From contig JBJMLA010000104.1 of NCBI GenBank assembly GCA_045805505.1, forward strand, positions 51,509 through 115,508: a stretch of DNA of 64,000 nucleotides. Direction: 5' to 3'. This document shows, in pieces, positions 31,960 through 40,898 of the stretch. How positions within the stretch are numbered: position 1 is the stretch's first letter; each line of letters begins with the position of its first letter. The DNA comes from BP-464 sp045805505. Lineage in GTDB: Bacteria; Actinomycetota; Thermoleophilia; Solirubrobacterales; Solirubrobacteraceae. The notes below the pieces were generated by a model that had not been told where the DNA came from, did no database searches, and saw nothing but the letters and a program-made list of their open reading frames with translations. Made by a program: the position numbers and the translations under genes.

Positions 31960-33053
31960 CCGCAGCGCTTGGCGGTCGCGCCCTTGGCGGCGCAGCCCTC
32001 GTAGCGCAGCGTGCTGGAGCGCCACGCCGCCAGCCCGGGCTTCGAGGTGATCTTCGTGCCGGTGATCCGGCGCAGCCCGCTGAAGTCGAACGTCGAGCCG
32101 GGCTTGTCGGTCGACAGCCACGAGAACCAGTAGACGCGCTCGATGCGCAGCCGCTTGCGCGCGCCGACGAGCAGCGGCACGACCTCGCGGATGCGCGCGG
32201 CCTGCTGCTTGGGCGTGACCTCGTAGCCGTAGTTGTTGCTGCGCTTGCCCTTGGCGGTCGGCCAGCTGAGCTCGGTGATCAGGACCGGGAGCCGGGCGTC
32301 GCCGTAGGCGCCCATGACCTTGCGCACGGCCTGGACGATGGCGAGCACGTCCTGCGGGCGCTTGGTGTACGGATGCAGCGAGACGACGTCGAACAGGCCC
32401 TGGCCGCCGGCCTTGTAGATCTTCTCGATGTCCTCCCAGCTCTTGAACGTCAGACCGGCGAGGACGACGCGTGCGGTGGGGTCGGTGGCCTTGATGGCAA
32501 AGCGCGCGGCCTTGAGCAGCTCGACGTAGCGGTTGGCGAACGGCTGGATCGACCAGAAGCCCGTGCTCGGCGGCTCGTTCCAGACCTGCCAGTCGCGGAT
32601 GGGCTGCGCCTTGACCTCGGGATGGAACAACCAGAAGCCGCCGTTGGGGCCGTAGCGCTTGACCAGCTTGATGAGGAACTGCGCGTACTTCTGCGGGTCG
32701 GGCGGCGACGCCGGTTCGCTCTTGTCCACCGCGGCCCAGCGCGGCGCGTAGAGCACGTTGGTCATGACCCGCATCCCGCGCTGCGCGGCGTTGAGCACGA
32801 CGCGGTCGATCCGCGTGAAGTCGGGCTCCTCGTCCTCGCGGGGCTGCAGGAAGTTCCAGTTGACCTCGGTCAGCACCGACTCGACGCCCGCGTGCGTCAT
32901 CTGCCCGAACTCCTGCGCCTGGTCGACGTCGTGGCGGAACAGCGCGCCCTCGACGCTCATGCCGAAGAACCCGAACGGAACACGCGTCGCGGCGCCCGCG
33001 GACGGGGCCGCAAGCAGGCAGAGGAAGGCGACGAGGGCGGCGGTCCTACGCAT
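31956..33053 (-). CDS. Secreted clan-A glycoside hydrolase
   Basis: A 365-residue exported (beta/alpha)8 glycosidase. The signal peptide (TAALVAFLCLLAAPSAGA) ends near residue 22. The acid/base Glu lies in IRDWQVWNEPPS and the nucleophile Glu in PVLITELSWPTAKG, the clan GH-A pattern; the closest families look like GH39/GH5. It ends with a Cys-containing tail. ATG 33053 is preferred over 33074 because it lies 6 nt after TACACT, the usual -10 spacing here. Substrate polysaccharide unknown. Confidence 0.83.
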   Translation of the reverse strand: MRRTAALVAFLCLLAAPSAGAATRVPFGFFGMSVEGALFRHDVDQAQEFGQMTHAGVESVLTEVNWNFLQPREDEEPDFTRIDRVVLNAAQRGMRVMTNVLYAPRWAAVDKSEPASPPDPQKYAQFLIKLVKRYGPNGGFWLFHPEVKAQPIRDWQVWNEPPSTGFWSIQPFANRYVELLKAARFAIKATDPTARVVLAGLTFKSWEDIEKIYKAGGQGLFDVVSLHPYTKRPQDVLAIVQAVRKVMGAYGDARLPVLITELSWPTAKGKRSNNYGYEVTPKQQAARIREVVPLLVGARKRLRIERVYWFSWLSTDKPGSTFDFSGLRRITGTKITSKPGLAAWRSSTLRYEGCAAKGATAKRCG

Positions 33054-33059
33054 CGGGCG

Positions 33060-33087
33060 AGTGTAGGAACGCATCTCGGCCTATCTT
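33060..33087. promoter_or_regulatory. Divergent -10 boxes of the glycosidase and YqgE genes
   Basis: TACACT on the minus strand (33060-33065) ends 6 nt before ATG 33053. TATCTT on the plus strand (33082-33087) ends 7 nt before GTG 33095. Neither has a convincing -35 box. Confidence 0.5.
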
Positions 33088-33094
33088 TGGAGCG

Positions 33095-33634
33095 GTGGAG
33101 TCGCTGCGCGGACACCTCCTTGTCGCCGCACCGTCGCTCGTCGACCCCAACTTCGCGCGCACGGTGGTGCTCATCGCCGAGCACACCGAGGCCGGCGCGA
33201 TGGGCGTCGTGTTGAGCCGGCCCAGCGAGTCGACCATCGGCGAGGTCGTCCCGGATCTCAGCGCGCTCATCGACGACGACGAGCTCGTCTTCACCGGCGG
33301 CCCGGTGCAACCCGACGGCGTCATGGTGCTCGCCGAGTTCGACGATCCGCAGGACGCCGCGCTGCCGATCGACGGCGAGCTCGGCTTCGTCGCGCTCGAG
33401 GCCGAGACCGAGGAGATCGCGGCGTCGCGGGCCCGCGCCTTCGCCGGCCACGCGGGCTGGGGCGCCGGCCAGCTCGACGCCGAGCTCGAGGAGGAGGCCT
33501 GGTTCGTCGCGCCGTTCGAGCGCGAGGATGCGTTCACGGACGCGCCCGACGAGCTGTGGAGCCGTGCGCTGCTGCGCAAGGGCGGGCCCTACGCCCTGGT
33601 GGCCCGGATGCCCGAAGACCCGTCGCTGAACTGA
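33095..33634 (+). CDS. YqgE/AlgH family protein
   Basis: A 179-residue member of the UPF0301 (YqgE/AlgH) family, length typical. Segments LRGHLLVAAPSLVDPNFART, AMGVVLSRPSE, FTGGPVQPDGVMVLA and HAGWGAGQLDAELEEEAWFV are diagnostic. The biochemical role is unknown; AlgH was linked to transcription of alginate genes in Pseudomonas. The GTG at 33095 is the only start near the conserved N-terminus. It is 6 bp upstream of the coiled-coil gene. Confidence 0.92.
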   Translation: MESLRGHLLVAAPSLVDPNFARTVVLIAEHTEAGAMGVVLSRPSESTIGEVVPDLSALIDDDELVFTGGPVQPDGVMVLAEFDDPQDAALPIDGELGFVALEAETEEIAASRARAFAGHAGWGAGQLDAELEEEAWFVAPFEREDAFTDAPDELWSRALLRKGGPYALVARMPEDPSLN

Positions 33635-33640
33635 TCGCCC

Positions 33641-34927
33641 ATGGCCAAGCAGAAGAAGCCGCGCTCCAAGCCGGCCAAGTCGAGCGAGCCCACGGTCGCC
33701 CAGCAGCGCCAGGCCTACTACGAGGCGCGGGCGCGCAGGACCGCGCTCGAGGAGCTCGGCGTGACGCTCGAGGACACGCCCAGGCCCGAGCCCGACAAGA
33801 AGGCCGCGCTCGAGGCGCTCGACTCGTTCGACCGGCTGATGGTGCTCTACGGCATGTGCCGCTGGACGGCGCTGTCGGGGCAGCCGCCCGAGCCCGAGGA
33901 CTGGCTCGACGACAAGGACTGGCCCCAGCCCGACGCGGTCGACGCGCTGTTCGGCTCGTGGGACGACGCGCTGGCCGAGGCCGGTGTGCTCGACTCGGGC
34001 GTCAACGCCCTGCTCGACCGCGTGGCCAAGGCGCACCAGGAGATGGGCGAGCGCGCCGAGCAGCTCGAGCGCCAGACCCGCAAGCTCGAGGAGGACGCGC
34101 GCAAGATCCCCGAGCTCGAGCGCCAGGTCGAGGCCCAGCGCGCGCGACGCGACGAGTCCGACCTGCGGGTCCGCGAGGTCGAGGGCGAGCGCGAGCGGCT
34201 CGTCGCCGAGCGCGACCGCGCCGAGGCGCGGGCAGGCGAGCTCGAACGCCGCGCCGCCGAGCTCGAGAGCGCCGCGGCGTCCGCAGCCCCCGCCGGCGTC
34301 GAGACCGAGCCGCTGCAGCGCGAGCTGGCCGCCGCGCGCGAGGAGATCCTGCGCCTGCACGACGAGCTCGACGCCGCCCGCGCCGAGACCGATCGCGACC
34401 GCAGGGCGATCGCCGAGCTCGGTGCCCTGGCCCGGCGGCCCGAGGCGCCCGAGGAGGCGCCGGTCGACGAAGAGGAGGAGCCGACGTCGGTGCTCGAGGC
34501 GGTGCAGCGCTCCGCCGCGGAGTCCGCGCATCTGCGCTTCGCTCCGCGCGCTTTCGAGACCGCCGAGGACTCGCCGTTCCGCCGGCCCGGGCTGATCCTC
34601 GACACCCTGCGCCGCCTCGACGACCTCGCCGGCCGCTACGAGGCCGGCGACATGGGCAAGTCGCTGTCGCAGGCCGCGCAGGACGTCGGCATCACGCAGT
34701 GGAAGGCCGGAGTCAGCGAGCTGGCCCGGACGCGCTGGCGCGACGAGTACCTCGTCTCGATCGACGGCCACGAGGTCGAGCTCGGCCCGCACATCGGGCT
34801 GGGCTCCGGCTCCGGGGCCGGGTTCGTCGCGCGCATCTACCTGCACGTCGCCGACGGCGGCGACGGCCTGCCGCGTGGCATCACGGTCGGTGTCGTCGGC
34901 CGCCACCTGCCCGACACGACGACCTGA
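33641..34927 (+). CDS. Coiled-coil protein of unknown function
   Basis: A 428-residue cytoplasmic protein I cannot assign. After a Lys-rich N-terminus (KQKKPRSKPAKSS) comes a conserved-looking globular part (about 55-125; FDRLMVLYGMCRW and a Trp/Asp-rich segment). Residues about 130-265 form a long Glu/Arg-rich coiled coil. An acidic linker (about 270-290) precedes a C-terminal globular domain (about 310-428; SLSQAAQDVGITQWKAGVSE, GSGSGAGFVARIYLHV, VGVVGRHLPDTTT). The ILDTLRRLDDLAGRYEAGDM segment could be helix-turn-helix-like. It overlaps the next gene (TGATG). Confidence 0.8.
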   Translation: MAKQKKPRSKPAKSSEPTVAQQRQAYYEARARRTALEELGVTLEDTPRPEPDKKAALEALDSFDRLMVLYGMCRWTALSGQPPEPEDWLDDKDWPQPDAVDALFGSWDDALAEAGVLDSGVNALLDRVAKAHQEMGERAEQLERQTRKLEEDARKIPELERQVEAQRARRDESDLRVREVEGERERLVAERDRAEARAGELERRAAELESAAASAAPAGVETEPLQRELAAAREEILRLHDELDAARAETDRDRRAIAELGALARRPEAPEEAPVDEEEEPTSVLEAVQRSAAESAHLRFAPRAFETAEDSPFRRPGLILDTLRRLDDLAGRYEAGDMGKSLSQAAQDVGITQWKAGVSELARTRWRDEYLVSIDGHEVELGPHIGLGSGSGAGFVARIYLHVADGGDGLPRGITVGVVGRHLPDTTT

Positions 34928-35592
34928 TGCTGCTGCGTCCGGGCCGGGACGACGCGACGACCATCTGCATCGGCCAGGCCTCGCACGCCTGGATCAGCGG
35001 GCAGCTCGCGCGCGCCTGGCGCGACGTGCCGGGCCCGCGCGCGCACGTGGAGCTGGCCGCCGAGCAGCACGACATCGGCTGGATCGACTGGGACCGCGCG
35101 CCGCAGCGCAACCCGGAGACGGGCCTGCCCTACGCGTTCACCGCGGTCCCCGACGAGACGCGCTTCGCGGTCTGGGAGCGCGCGGCCCGGCGGCTCGAGA
35201 GCCAGAGCCTGCACGCCGCGCTGCTCGTCTCGCTGCACGGGACGTCGCTGCGCTTCGGGCTCGACCAGACCGCGCTGCAGGACGCGTGGATCGCCCGGCT
35301 CGGCACCGACCGTGACGCGCTCGAGCCCCAGCGCAAGCTGATCCTGCTGTGGGACGCGCTGTCGCTCGCGCTCTGCCTGCGCTGGGATCCCTTCGAGTCC
35401 GACGGCTACCGGCTGGAGCACGTGGGCGACGAGGAGTTCACGCTGCGGCCGTGGCCGTTCGCGAACGACGGCCCGCTCGCGCTCGAATGCGAGGGCCGCG
35501 AGCTGCACGGCACGTTCGAGGACGAGCGGTCGCTGCACGATGCGCTCGCCGCCGCGCCGGTGGTGGCGCTGCGCTTCACGCTGCGTCCCTAG
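34927..35592 (+). CDS. DUF3891 family protein
   Basis: A 221-residue protein of the DUF3891 family. The HD-like segment ELAAEQHDIGWIDWDRAPQ and the later SLHAALLVSLHGTSL suggest a helical metal-dependent hydrolase fold, but activity is unknown. It is coupled to the coiled-coil gene by a TGATG overlap. Its TAG overlaps the convergent dehydrogenase stop in a CTAG. Confidence 0.82.
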   Translation: MLLRPGRDDATTICIGQASHAWISGQLARAWRDVPGPRAHVELAAEQHDIGWIDWDRAPQRNPETGLPYAFTAVPDETRFAVWERAARRLESQSLHAALLVSLHGTSLRFGLDQTALQDAWIARLGTDRDALEPQRKLILLWDALSLALCLRWDPFESDGYRLEHVGDEEFTLRPWPFANDGPLALECEGRELHGTFEDERSLHDALAAAPVVALRFTLRP

Positions 35593-36617
35593 CGGACCAG
35601 GACGAGCTTGGTCTGCGGCTCGGCGAGCCAGCGGTCGGCGGCCTCGTCGAACGGGGCGACCGTCGTCTCGATGCCCAGCGGATCGAAGCGGCCCGCGGCC
35701 GCCAGGCTGAGGACCTCGCCGAGGTAGCGGCGCGAGTCCGCGCGGCCCATCCGCAGCGTCACGCCGCGCGTGTACATCGCCAGCAGCGGCAGCGCCACGC
35801 CGGCCCCGAAGTGGATCGCCACCGGAGTGCAGGTCCCGTAGTCGTCGGTCGAGCGCAGCGTGCAGGCGATGCCGTCGGCGTCCGCGGTGTTCTCGACGGT
35901 GATCAGCGCGCGATCGAAGCCCTTGGGCCACGGCCCCTCGACATGGTGGACGGTGCTCGCGCCGAGCCGCTCGGCCTGCGCGCAGCGCCCCGCGTCCGTG
36001 TCGGCGTAGGCCACGGCTCCGGCGCCCAGGGCGGCGGCCAGCTGCACGGCGTAGAGGCCGATCGACGGCGCGGCGCCGCCGACCACGAGGACGTCGGCGC
36101 CCGGCGTCGCGGCGAGCGGCGGGCCGACCGCGCGGTAGGCGTCGAGCACGTTGTCGGGCAGCACGGCCAGCGCGGTGGGTTCGAGGTTCGCCGGGGCGGG
36201 ATGCAGCAGGTGATCGGCCGCCGGCACCACGAGCAGGTCGGCGACCGCGCCGCCGTGGCCGCCGCCCGCCGGCCCGAATCCGAACGCGGCGCCGGCCGGC
36301 GCGCGATGGGGACGGCAGGCGGCGAACCGCCCGCCGTGGCAGGCGTCGCATCCACCGCAGGACACCTGGAACGGGACGACCACCCGGTCTCCCGGGGCGT
36401 GCGCCGCGACGCCGTCGCCGACCGCGACGACCTCGCCCATCACCTCGTGACCGACGGGATAGGGGCCGGGGAACACGCCGAACGCCGCCATCAGCGGGTC
36501 GAGGTCGCAGCGCGCGACGGCCAGCGGGCACAGCAGCGCGGCGCCCGGCGGCGGATCGGGGTCCGGCGCCTCCTCCCAGCCGACGCGGCTGGGCTCCTGG
36601 TAGACGAGCTGGCGCAC
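35589..36617 (-). CDS. Zinc-dependent alcohol-dehydrogenase-like oxidoreductase (MDR)
   Basis: A 342-residue medium-chain dehydrogenase. The catalytic zinc site is in VARCDLDP and YPVGHEVMGEV. The structural zinc lobe has four cysteines, CGGCDACHGGRFAAC. The Rossmann segment VLVVGGAAPSIGLYAVQLA lacks the canonical GxGxxG but keeps its position. The start is a GTG at 36617, 3 bp after the molybdopterin enzyme's stop, so the two are one operon and may act in sequence on an alcohol or aldehyde. Confidence 0.88.
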   Translation of the reverse strand: MRQLVYQEPSRVGWEEAPDPDPPPGAALLCPLAVARCDLDPLMAAFGVFPGPYPVGHEVMGEVVAVGDGVAAHAPGDRVVVPFQVSCGGCDACHGGRFAACRPHRAPAGAAFGFGPAGGGHGGAVADLLVVPAADHLLHPAPANLEPTALAVLPDNVLDAYRAVGPPLAATPGADVLVVGGAAPSIGLYAVQLAAALGAGAVAYADTDAGRCAQAERLGASTVHHVEGPWPKGFDRALITVENTADADGIACTLRSTDDYGTCTPVAIHFGAGVALPLLAMYTRGVTLRMGRADSRRYLGEVLSLAAAGRFDPLGIETTVAPFDEAADRWLAEPQTKLVLVR

Positions 36618-36620
36618 GGG

Positions 36621-38807
36621 CTAGCCCGCGGGCGCCGCGGCGGCGGTCGCCGGCACCGCGCCGCCGGCGACGAGCGCCTCGAGCCGCACCGGCACCGCGT
36701 TGAACGCGGCGTTGCCGGTCAGGCGGTCGACGACCGACGGATCGGTGATGTCGTTGACGCTGACGCCCGCCTTGGCCGCCGCGCCCGTCCACCCCACGCC
36801 CTTGCGGTGGTGGCCGAACCCGTGCGGGATCGATACGACCCCGGGCCGGATCTCGTCGCTGACCTCGACGGGCAGCTCGATGCTGCCCACCGCCGAGCTG
36901 ACCCGCACGCGCGCGCCGTCGCTCACGCCGCGCGCCGCGGCATCGTCGGGGTGCAGCAGCGCCGTGCACCGGTCTGCCCCCTTCATCAGCCGCGGGCTGT
37001 TGTGCAGCCAGGAGTTGTTCGAGCGCAGCTGGCGGCGGCCGATCAGCGTGAGGTCGAAGCCTCCCGCCACCGCGGCGGCACGTGCCGCCTCGCGCTCGGC
37101 CAGCAGCGCGGCCTCGGCGACGAACGCCGGAGGCGCGAGCCGCAGCCGCTTGCCCTTCGTGCCCAGCGCACCGGGCAGCCGCTCGCCCTTCAGCGGCCCG
37201 AGGTCGACGCCGTGCTCGGCCTTCTTGACCTTGCCCATCGTCAGGCCGCGCAGCGGACCGCGCCGGAGCACGCCGTACGGGCCGGCGCGCAGGCCGACGT
37301 CGACGAGCCGGTCGGGCGAGGCCAGCAGGTCGAACACCGACATCGCCCGGTTCTGCAGCCCGCCGCCGATGCGGCTCGCCAGGGCCATGAGGATCTGCCA
37401 GTCGGTCTTGCCGTCCTTGGGCGCGGGCAGCGCCGCCGGGTTGTGGCGGATGAAGTTGCGCACGCCGACGAGCGGGAAGACGACGTCGATGTCGGAGCGC
37501 TCGAGCTGCGAGACCGGGGGCAGGATCACGTGCGCGTGGCGCGAGGTCTCGGTGACGTAGAGGTCGACCGAGACCATCCAGTCGAGCTGCGCCAGCGCCT
37601 CGTCGAGCCGCGCGCCGCCGGGCGCCGACAGCACCGGGTTGCCCGCGTAGCAGACCATCCCCCGCACCTGGCCCTCGCCGGGCGTGAGGATCTCGTCGGC
37701 GAGGCCGGCGATCGGGTACTCGTCGAGGTAGCCGGGCAGGCCGCTGGCGCGCTGCGCCGGGCGCTCCCAATCGCCCTTGGCCCCGACCAGCCGCTCGAGC
37801 AGGTCCTGCACGTCGAGCGCCGGCTGCGGGAACATCGCGCCGCCGGGGCGGTCGATGTTGCCGGTCACGACGTTGAGCGCGTTGATCAGCCAGTGGGTGA
37901 TCGTCCCGGTCTCCTGCTGGCAGACGCCCACGCGGCCGTAGGCGACCGCGGTCGGCGCGGCCGCGAACTCGCGGGCCAGGCGCTCGATCTCGCTCGCCTC
38001 CACGCCGGCCTGGAACGCCGCGCGCTCGGGCGCCCACTCCGCCGCGATCGCGCGCAGCTCGTCGGTGCCGTCCGCATAGCCCGGGACGTCGTCGAGCCCC
38101 TCGGCGAAGATCACGTGGAGCATCCCGAGCAGCAGGAACGGGTCGCCGCCGGGGCGCACGGAGACGTGCTCGGAGGCGTGCTTGACCGTCTCGGTCCGGC
38201 GCGGGTCGACGACGACGACGCTGCCGCCGCGCTCGACGATCGCCCGCAGCCGGTGCCGCGCGCCGGGGGCGGTCATCAGCGAGCCGTTGGACACCGCGGG
38301 GTTGGCGCCGAGGACGAGCATGTAGTCGGTCCGCTCGACGTCGGGGATCGGGAACATCGCGAAGTGCCCGAGCATCTCGTGCGACGTGCGGTGCTGGGGC
38401 AGCTGGTCGGTCGAGGTCGCCGAGTAGTTGTTGACGCTGCCCAGCAGCTTGCGCAGCAGCGTCGCCGCGATCACCGCCGAGGAGTGCGCGCCGGGGTTGC
38501 CGAGGTAGGTCGCCACCGCGTTCTTGCCGTGGGCGGACTGCACGTCGCGCAGCCCGCGAGCGGCGAGATCGAGCGCCTCGTCCCAGCTGATCGGCACGAA
38601 CTCGCCGTCGACGCGCTTGACCGGCGAGCGCAGGCGGTCCGGGTCCTCGTAGAGGTCGGTCAGCGCCTGGGACTTCGGGCAGATGTACCCGCGCGACATC
38701 ACGTCGTCGGGATCGCCCGTGATGCGCAGGACCCGGTCGCCGTCGGACTCGACCCGGATCCCGCAGTGCGCCTCGCACAGCGTGCAGACGCGGTTGACGG
38801 TCGTCAT
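36621..38807 (-). CDS. Molybdopterin-dependent oxidoreductase
   Basis: A 728-residue member of the molybdopterin/DMSO reductase superfamily. The N-terminal [4Fe-4S] site is CTLCEAHCGI...YICPKS. The bis-MGD region includes YSATSTDQLPQHR, where a Ser or Thr would ligate Mo, and VVVVDPRRTETVKHAS. The C-terminal MoCo-binding domain reads LRSNNSWLHNSPRLMKG and IPHGFGHHRKGVGW. There is no Tat signal, so it is cytoplasmic, resembling formate-dehydrogenase-like or assimilatory enzymes. TACGAT (38814-38819) lies 6 nt before its ATG. Confidence 0.9.
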   Translation of the reverse strand: MTTVNRVCTLCEAHCGIRVESDGDRVLRITGDPDDVMSRGYICPKSQALTDLYEDPDRLRSPVKRVDGEFVPISWDEALDLAARGLRDVQSAHGKNAVATYLGNPGAHSSAVIAATLLRKLLGSVNNYSATSTDQLPQHRTSHEMLGHFAMFPIPDVERTDYMLVLGANPAVSNGSLMTAPGARHRLRAIVERGGSVVVVDPRRTETVKHASEHVSVRPGGDPFLLLGMLHVIFAEGLDDVPGYADGTDELRAIAAEWAPERAAFQAGVEASEIERLAREFAAAPTAVAYGRVGVCQQETGTITHWLINALNVVTGNIDRPGGAMFPQPALDVQDLLERLVGAKGDWERPAQRASGLPGYLDEYPIAGLADEILTPGEGQVRGMVCYAGNPVLSAPGGARLDEALAQLDWMVSVDLYVTETSRHAHVILPPVSQLERSDIDVVFPLVGVRNFIRHNPAALPAPKDGKTDWQILMALASRIGGGLQNRAMSVFDLLASPDRLVDVGLRAGPYGVLRRGPLRGLTMGKVKKAEHGVDLGPLKGERLPGALGTKGKRLRLAPPAFVAEAALLAEREAARAAAVAGGFDLTLIGRRQLRSNNSWLHNSPRLMKGADRCTALLHPDDAAARGVSDGARVRVSSAVGSIELPVEVSDEIRPGVVSIPHGFGHHRKGVGWTGAAAKAGVSVNDITDPSVVDRLTGNAAFNAVPVRLEALVAGGAVPATAAAAPAG

Positions 38808-38813
38808 GGCGCG

Positions 38814-38819
38814 ATCGTA
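38814..38819 (-). promoter_or_regulatory. -10 box of the molybdopterin oxidoreductase gene
   Basis: TACGAT on the minus strand, 6 nt before the ATG at 38807, in the 56-bp divergent gap with the ceramidase-like gene. Confidence 0.45.
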
Positions 38820-38863
38820 CGCCGCTCATCGCAAGTCTGGGGCCTCGCAGACGTTGTGAAGGC

Positions 38864-40510
38864 ATGCTGCCCGCTCGCCGTCTGTTCGCTGCCGCCATCG
38901 CGGCCCTCCTGCTCGCCCCCGCCGCGGCCTCCGCCAAGCCGGCCCCGCTGCCGCGGTACGAGGTGGGGATCGGCGTGCGGTCGATCAACCCCGGGCCCGA
39001 CGGGACCTTCCACGGCGGCAAGGTCTACCTCGGCGGCTTCGGGATCACCGGCGGCCAGCCGCAGCCCGTGCCCGACATCGGCCGCGCCGCGACGGGCTAC
39101 CTCGGCGACGGCCTCAGCGTGCGCGCGATCTCGATCGGCGACGGCAAGGGCGCGAACTTCGCCATCGCCGACATCGAGGTCCAGGGCTGGTTCGCCGCGA
39201 CGCGCGACGGCAAGCTCGGCCTGATCGACATGCGCCGCGCGGTCCAGGAGCGCACGAAGGGCGCGCTGAAGGCGACGCACGTCGTCATCCAGTCCGATCA
39301 CACCCACGGCGGCCCGGACATGATGGGCGTGTGGGGCGGCGTCCCCTACGCCTACCGCGAGTTCGTGTTCAACCAGACGGTCGACGCGATCGTCGAGGCG
39401 TTCGAGACACGCCGCAAGGGCCACCTCTTCTACGGCACCGCCGACGGCCGCGACCTGCTCAACAACCAGTTCGAGTACGACCACGCCAACAACGACGCGA
39501 TGGACTCCGACGTCCGCGTCCTCCAGGCCCGCGGCCGCCACGGCAAGCCGTTCGCGACGCTGCTGAACTTCAGCGCGCACTCCACCGTCGTGGGCTCGGG
39601 CAACACGCTGGCCACCGGCGACTGGGCGCAGGCCGCCAACCCGCAGCTCGAGCGGCGCTTCGGCGGCAAGGCCATCACGATCCTCGGCACGCTCGGCCGC
39701 ACGCAGCCGCGCCGCGACGCGCCCTGCGGCGACGACTCGAAGGCGGAGGGCGCGCTGTGCAAGATCAACAGCTACGCCGAGAAGGTCGTCGACCGTGCCG
39801 CGGTCGCCCTCGACAACGCGCGTCCGCTGACCGGCGACGCCGTCGTCAAGGCCTCGTCGTTCCTCATCACCGACCCGACGAGCAGCCCGGTCCTGCTCGG
39901 CCTCGCGCTCGCCGGCAGCCCGATCGGCGCGCCGCTCAACCGCTCGCTCACGCCGCCGTGGATGACCGGCAACGTCATGGGGACCATCACCGCAAGCGCG
40001 CGCATCGGCGACGTCCTGCTGTCATCCGGACCGGGCGAGATGTACCCGCAGATCCCGCTGAAGGTCCGCGAGCTGCTGCCCGAGGCCCGCGGCTACATGA
40101 CCGCCGGCCTGGCCAACGACCAGCTCGGGTACCTGATCGCGCCCTACGAGGCCTACCCCGAGCCGATCAAGACGACGTTCTTCGACTCGAGCTTCGCCAA
40201 CGGCGATTCGATCAACGCGTGCGTGGCCAGCATGGGCGCCAACTGCGACCCCGCGACGGTCACCCCGACGCCCGACCCGCTGGGCAACGACAACTACGCG
40301 TTCAACGTCAGCCACACGATCGGCGAGCGCGTGACATGCTCGCTGCTGCGCGGGGCCGGTGAGCTGTTCGGCGTCGCCGACGCGGCCTCGCGGTATGACC
40401 GCTGCGCGACGTTCGCCAACGACGCGGCGCTGCCCGCGGGCAGCGACGTCACCGCCGCCGAGGCCGCCGACGCGCTGCCGCCGCTGCCGGCGGTTCCTCC
40501 GGTGCGCTGA
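38864..40510 (+). CDS. Secreted neutral/alkaline ceramidase-like protein
   Basis: A 548-residue exported protein with a signal peptide (LFAAAIAALLLAPAAASA, cut near 24). It resembles the neutral/alkaline non-lysosomal ceramidase family: an N-terminal YEVGIGVRSINPG, the zinc-site segment VVIQSDHTHGGPDM, and LLNFSAHSTVVGSGN with a further His. A Ser nucleophile is not obvious. It could hydrolyse extracellular amides or lipids. Six or more cysteines suggest disulphides. The 3' end overlaps a small convergent gene by about 60 bp. Confidence 0.83.
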   Translation: MLPARRLFAAAIAALLLAPAAASAKPAPLPRYEVGIGVRSINPGPDGTFHGGKVYLGGFGITGGQPQPVPDIGRAATGYLGDGLSVRAISIGDGKGANFAIADIEVQGWFAATRDGKLGLIDMRRAVQERTKGALKATHVVIQSDHTHGGPDMMGVWGGVPYAYREFVFNQTVDAIVEAFETRRKGHLFYGTADGRDLLNNQFEYDHANNDAMDSDVRVLQARGRHGKPFATLLNFSAHSTVVGSGNTLATGDWAQAANPQLERRFGGKAITILGTLGRTQPRRDAPCGDDSKAEGALCKINSYAEKVVDRAAVALDNARPLTGDAVVKASSFLITDPTSSPVLLGLALAGSPIGAPLNRSLTPPWMTGNVMGTITASARIGDVLLSSGPGEMYPQIPLKVRELLPEARGYMTAGLANDQLGYLIAPYEAYPEPIKTTFFDSSFANGDSINACVASMGANCDPATVTPTPDPLGNDNYAFNVSHTIGERVTCSLLRGAGELFGVADAASRYDRCATFANDAALPAGSDVTAAEAADALPPLPAVPPVR

Positions 40511-40733
40511 GGACCTCGTCGACGAAGCTGCGGCGGACCGCGTCGGGCTGCAGCAGCATCCACGCCTCGGCCAGCCGCGCCTCGCCCGGCCGGCCCAGCA
40601 CCTCGGCCGCGTAGGAGCGCCGGACATCGCGCGGCTGGCGCAGCATCCAGCGCTGCCGCGGGTCCGGCACCGCCGAGGACGCCGCGCGGGCGATCCAGTC
40701 CGGACCGGTGAGCACTGCGCGGTCGATCCCCAT
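40449..40733 (-). CDS. Small protein with duplicated Trp/Met-rich motif
   Basis: A 94-residue hypothetical protein. It contains two related segments, QRWMLRQPRDVRRSYAAEVL and EAWMLLQPDAVRRSFVDEVL, about 30 residues apart, which argues for real coding. The C-terminus is Pro/Ala/Arg-rich. It overlaps the ceramidase-like gene by 62 bp. TAGCGT lies nine bases before the ATG. Function unknown. Confidence 0.55.
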   Translation of the reverse strand: MGIDRAVLTGPDWIARAASSAVPDPRQRWMLRQPRDVRRSYAAEVLGRPGEARLAEAWMLLQPDAVRRSFVDEVLSAPEEPPAAAAARRRPRRR

Positions 40734-40763
40734 GCCGCGCGGACGCTATCGGAGGCCCGGACC

Positions 40764-40853
40764 GCGCGATCTGAGCCCGTTTGGACCGGATGTCGAAGCA
40801 GAGGGCGCGATCTTTGGCCCGAATGGACAACGACAAGCGCACGATCTTTGTCC
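40764..40853. promoter_or_regulatory. Three direct repeats upstream of glnK-amtB
   Basis: GCGCGATCTGAGCCC (40764-40778), GCGCGATCTTTGGCC (40805-40819) and GCACGATCTTTGTCC (40839-40853) are spaced 41 and 34 bp apart and end 46 bp before the glnK start. They look like binding sites for a nitrogen regulator; they do not match the actinobacterial GlnR box I know. Confidence 0.5.
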
Positions 40854-40898
40854 ACAGGGCCATACCGGGCTCGACGCGTTGGCCCGAACGTGCGCGCG

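Noticed and set aside
32957..34906. Long minus-strand frame over YqgE and the coiled-coil gene
   Set aside because: It mirrors the Glu/Leu codons of the coiled coil as Leu/Gly/Arg repeats; no start signal or domain.
34837..39021. Very long minus-strand open frame (about 1390 codons), and similar giant frames at 13363-16842 and 59115-62969
   Set aside because: They run antisense or out of frame to well-supported genes, have Arg/Ala/Pro-only composition and no recognisable domains. They result from high G+C lowering stop-codon frequency.
40764..40853. Possible CRISPR array
   Set aside because: Only three diverged 15-bp repeats with unequal spacing, no spacers of fixed length and no cas genes.
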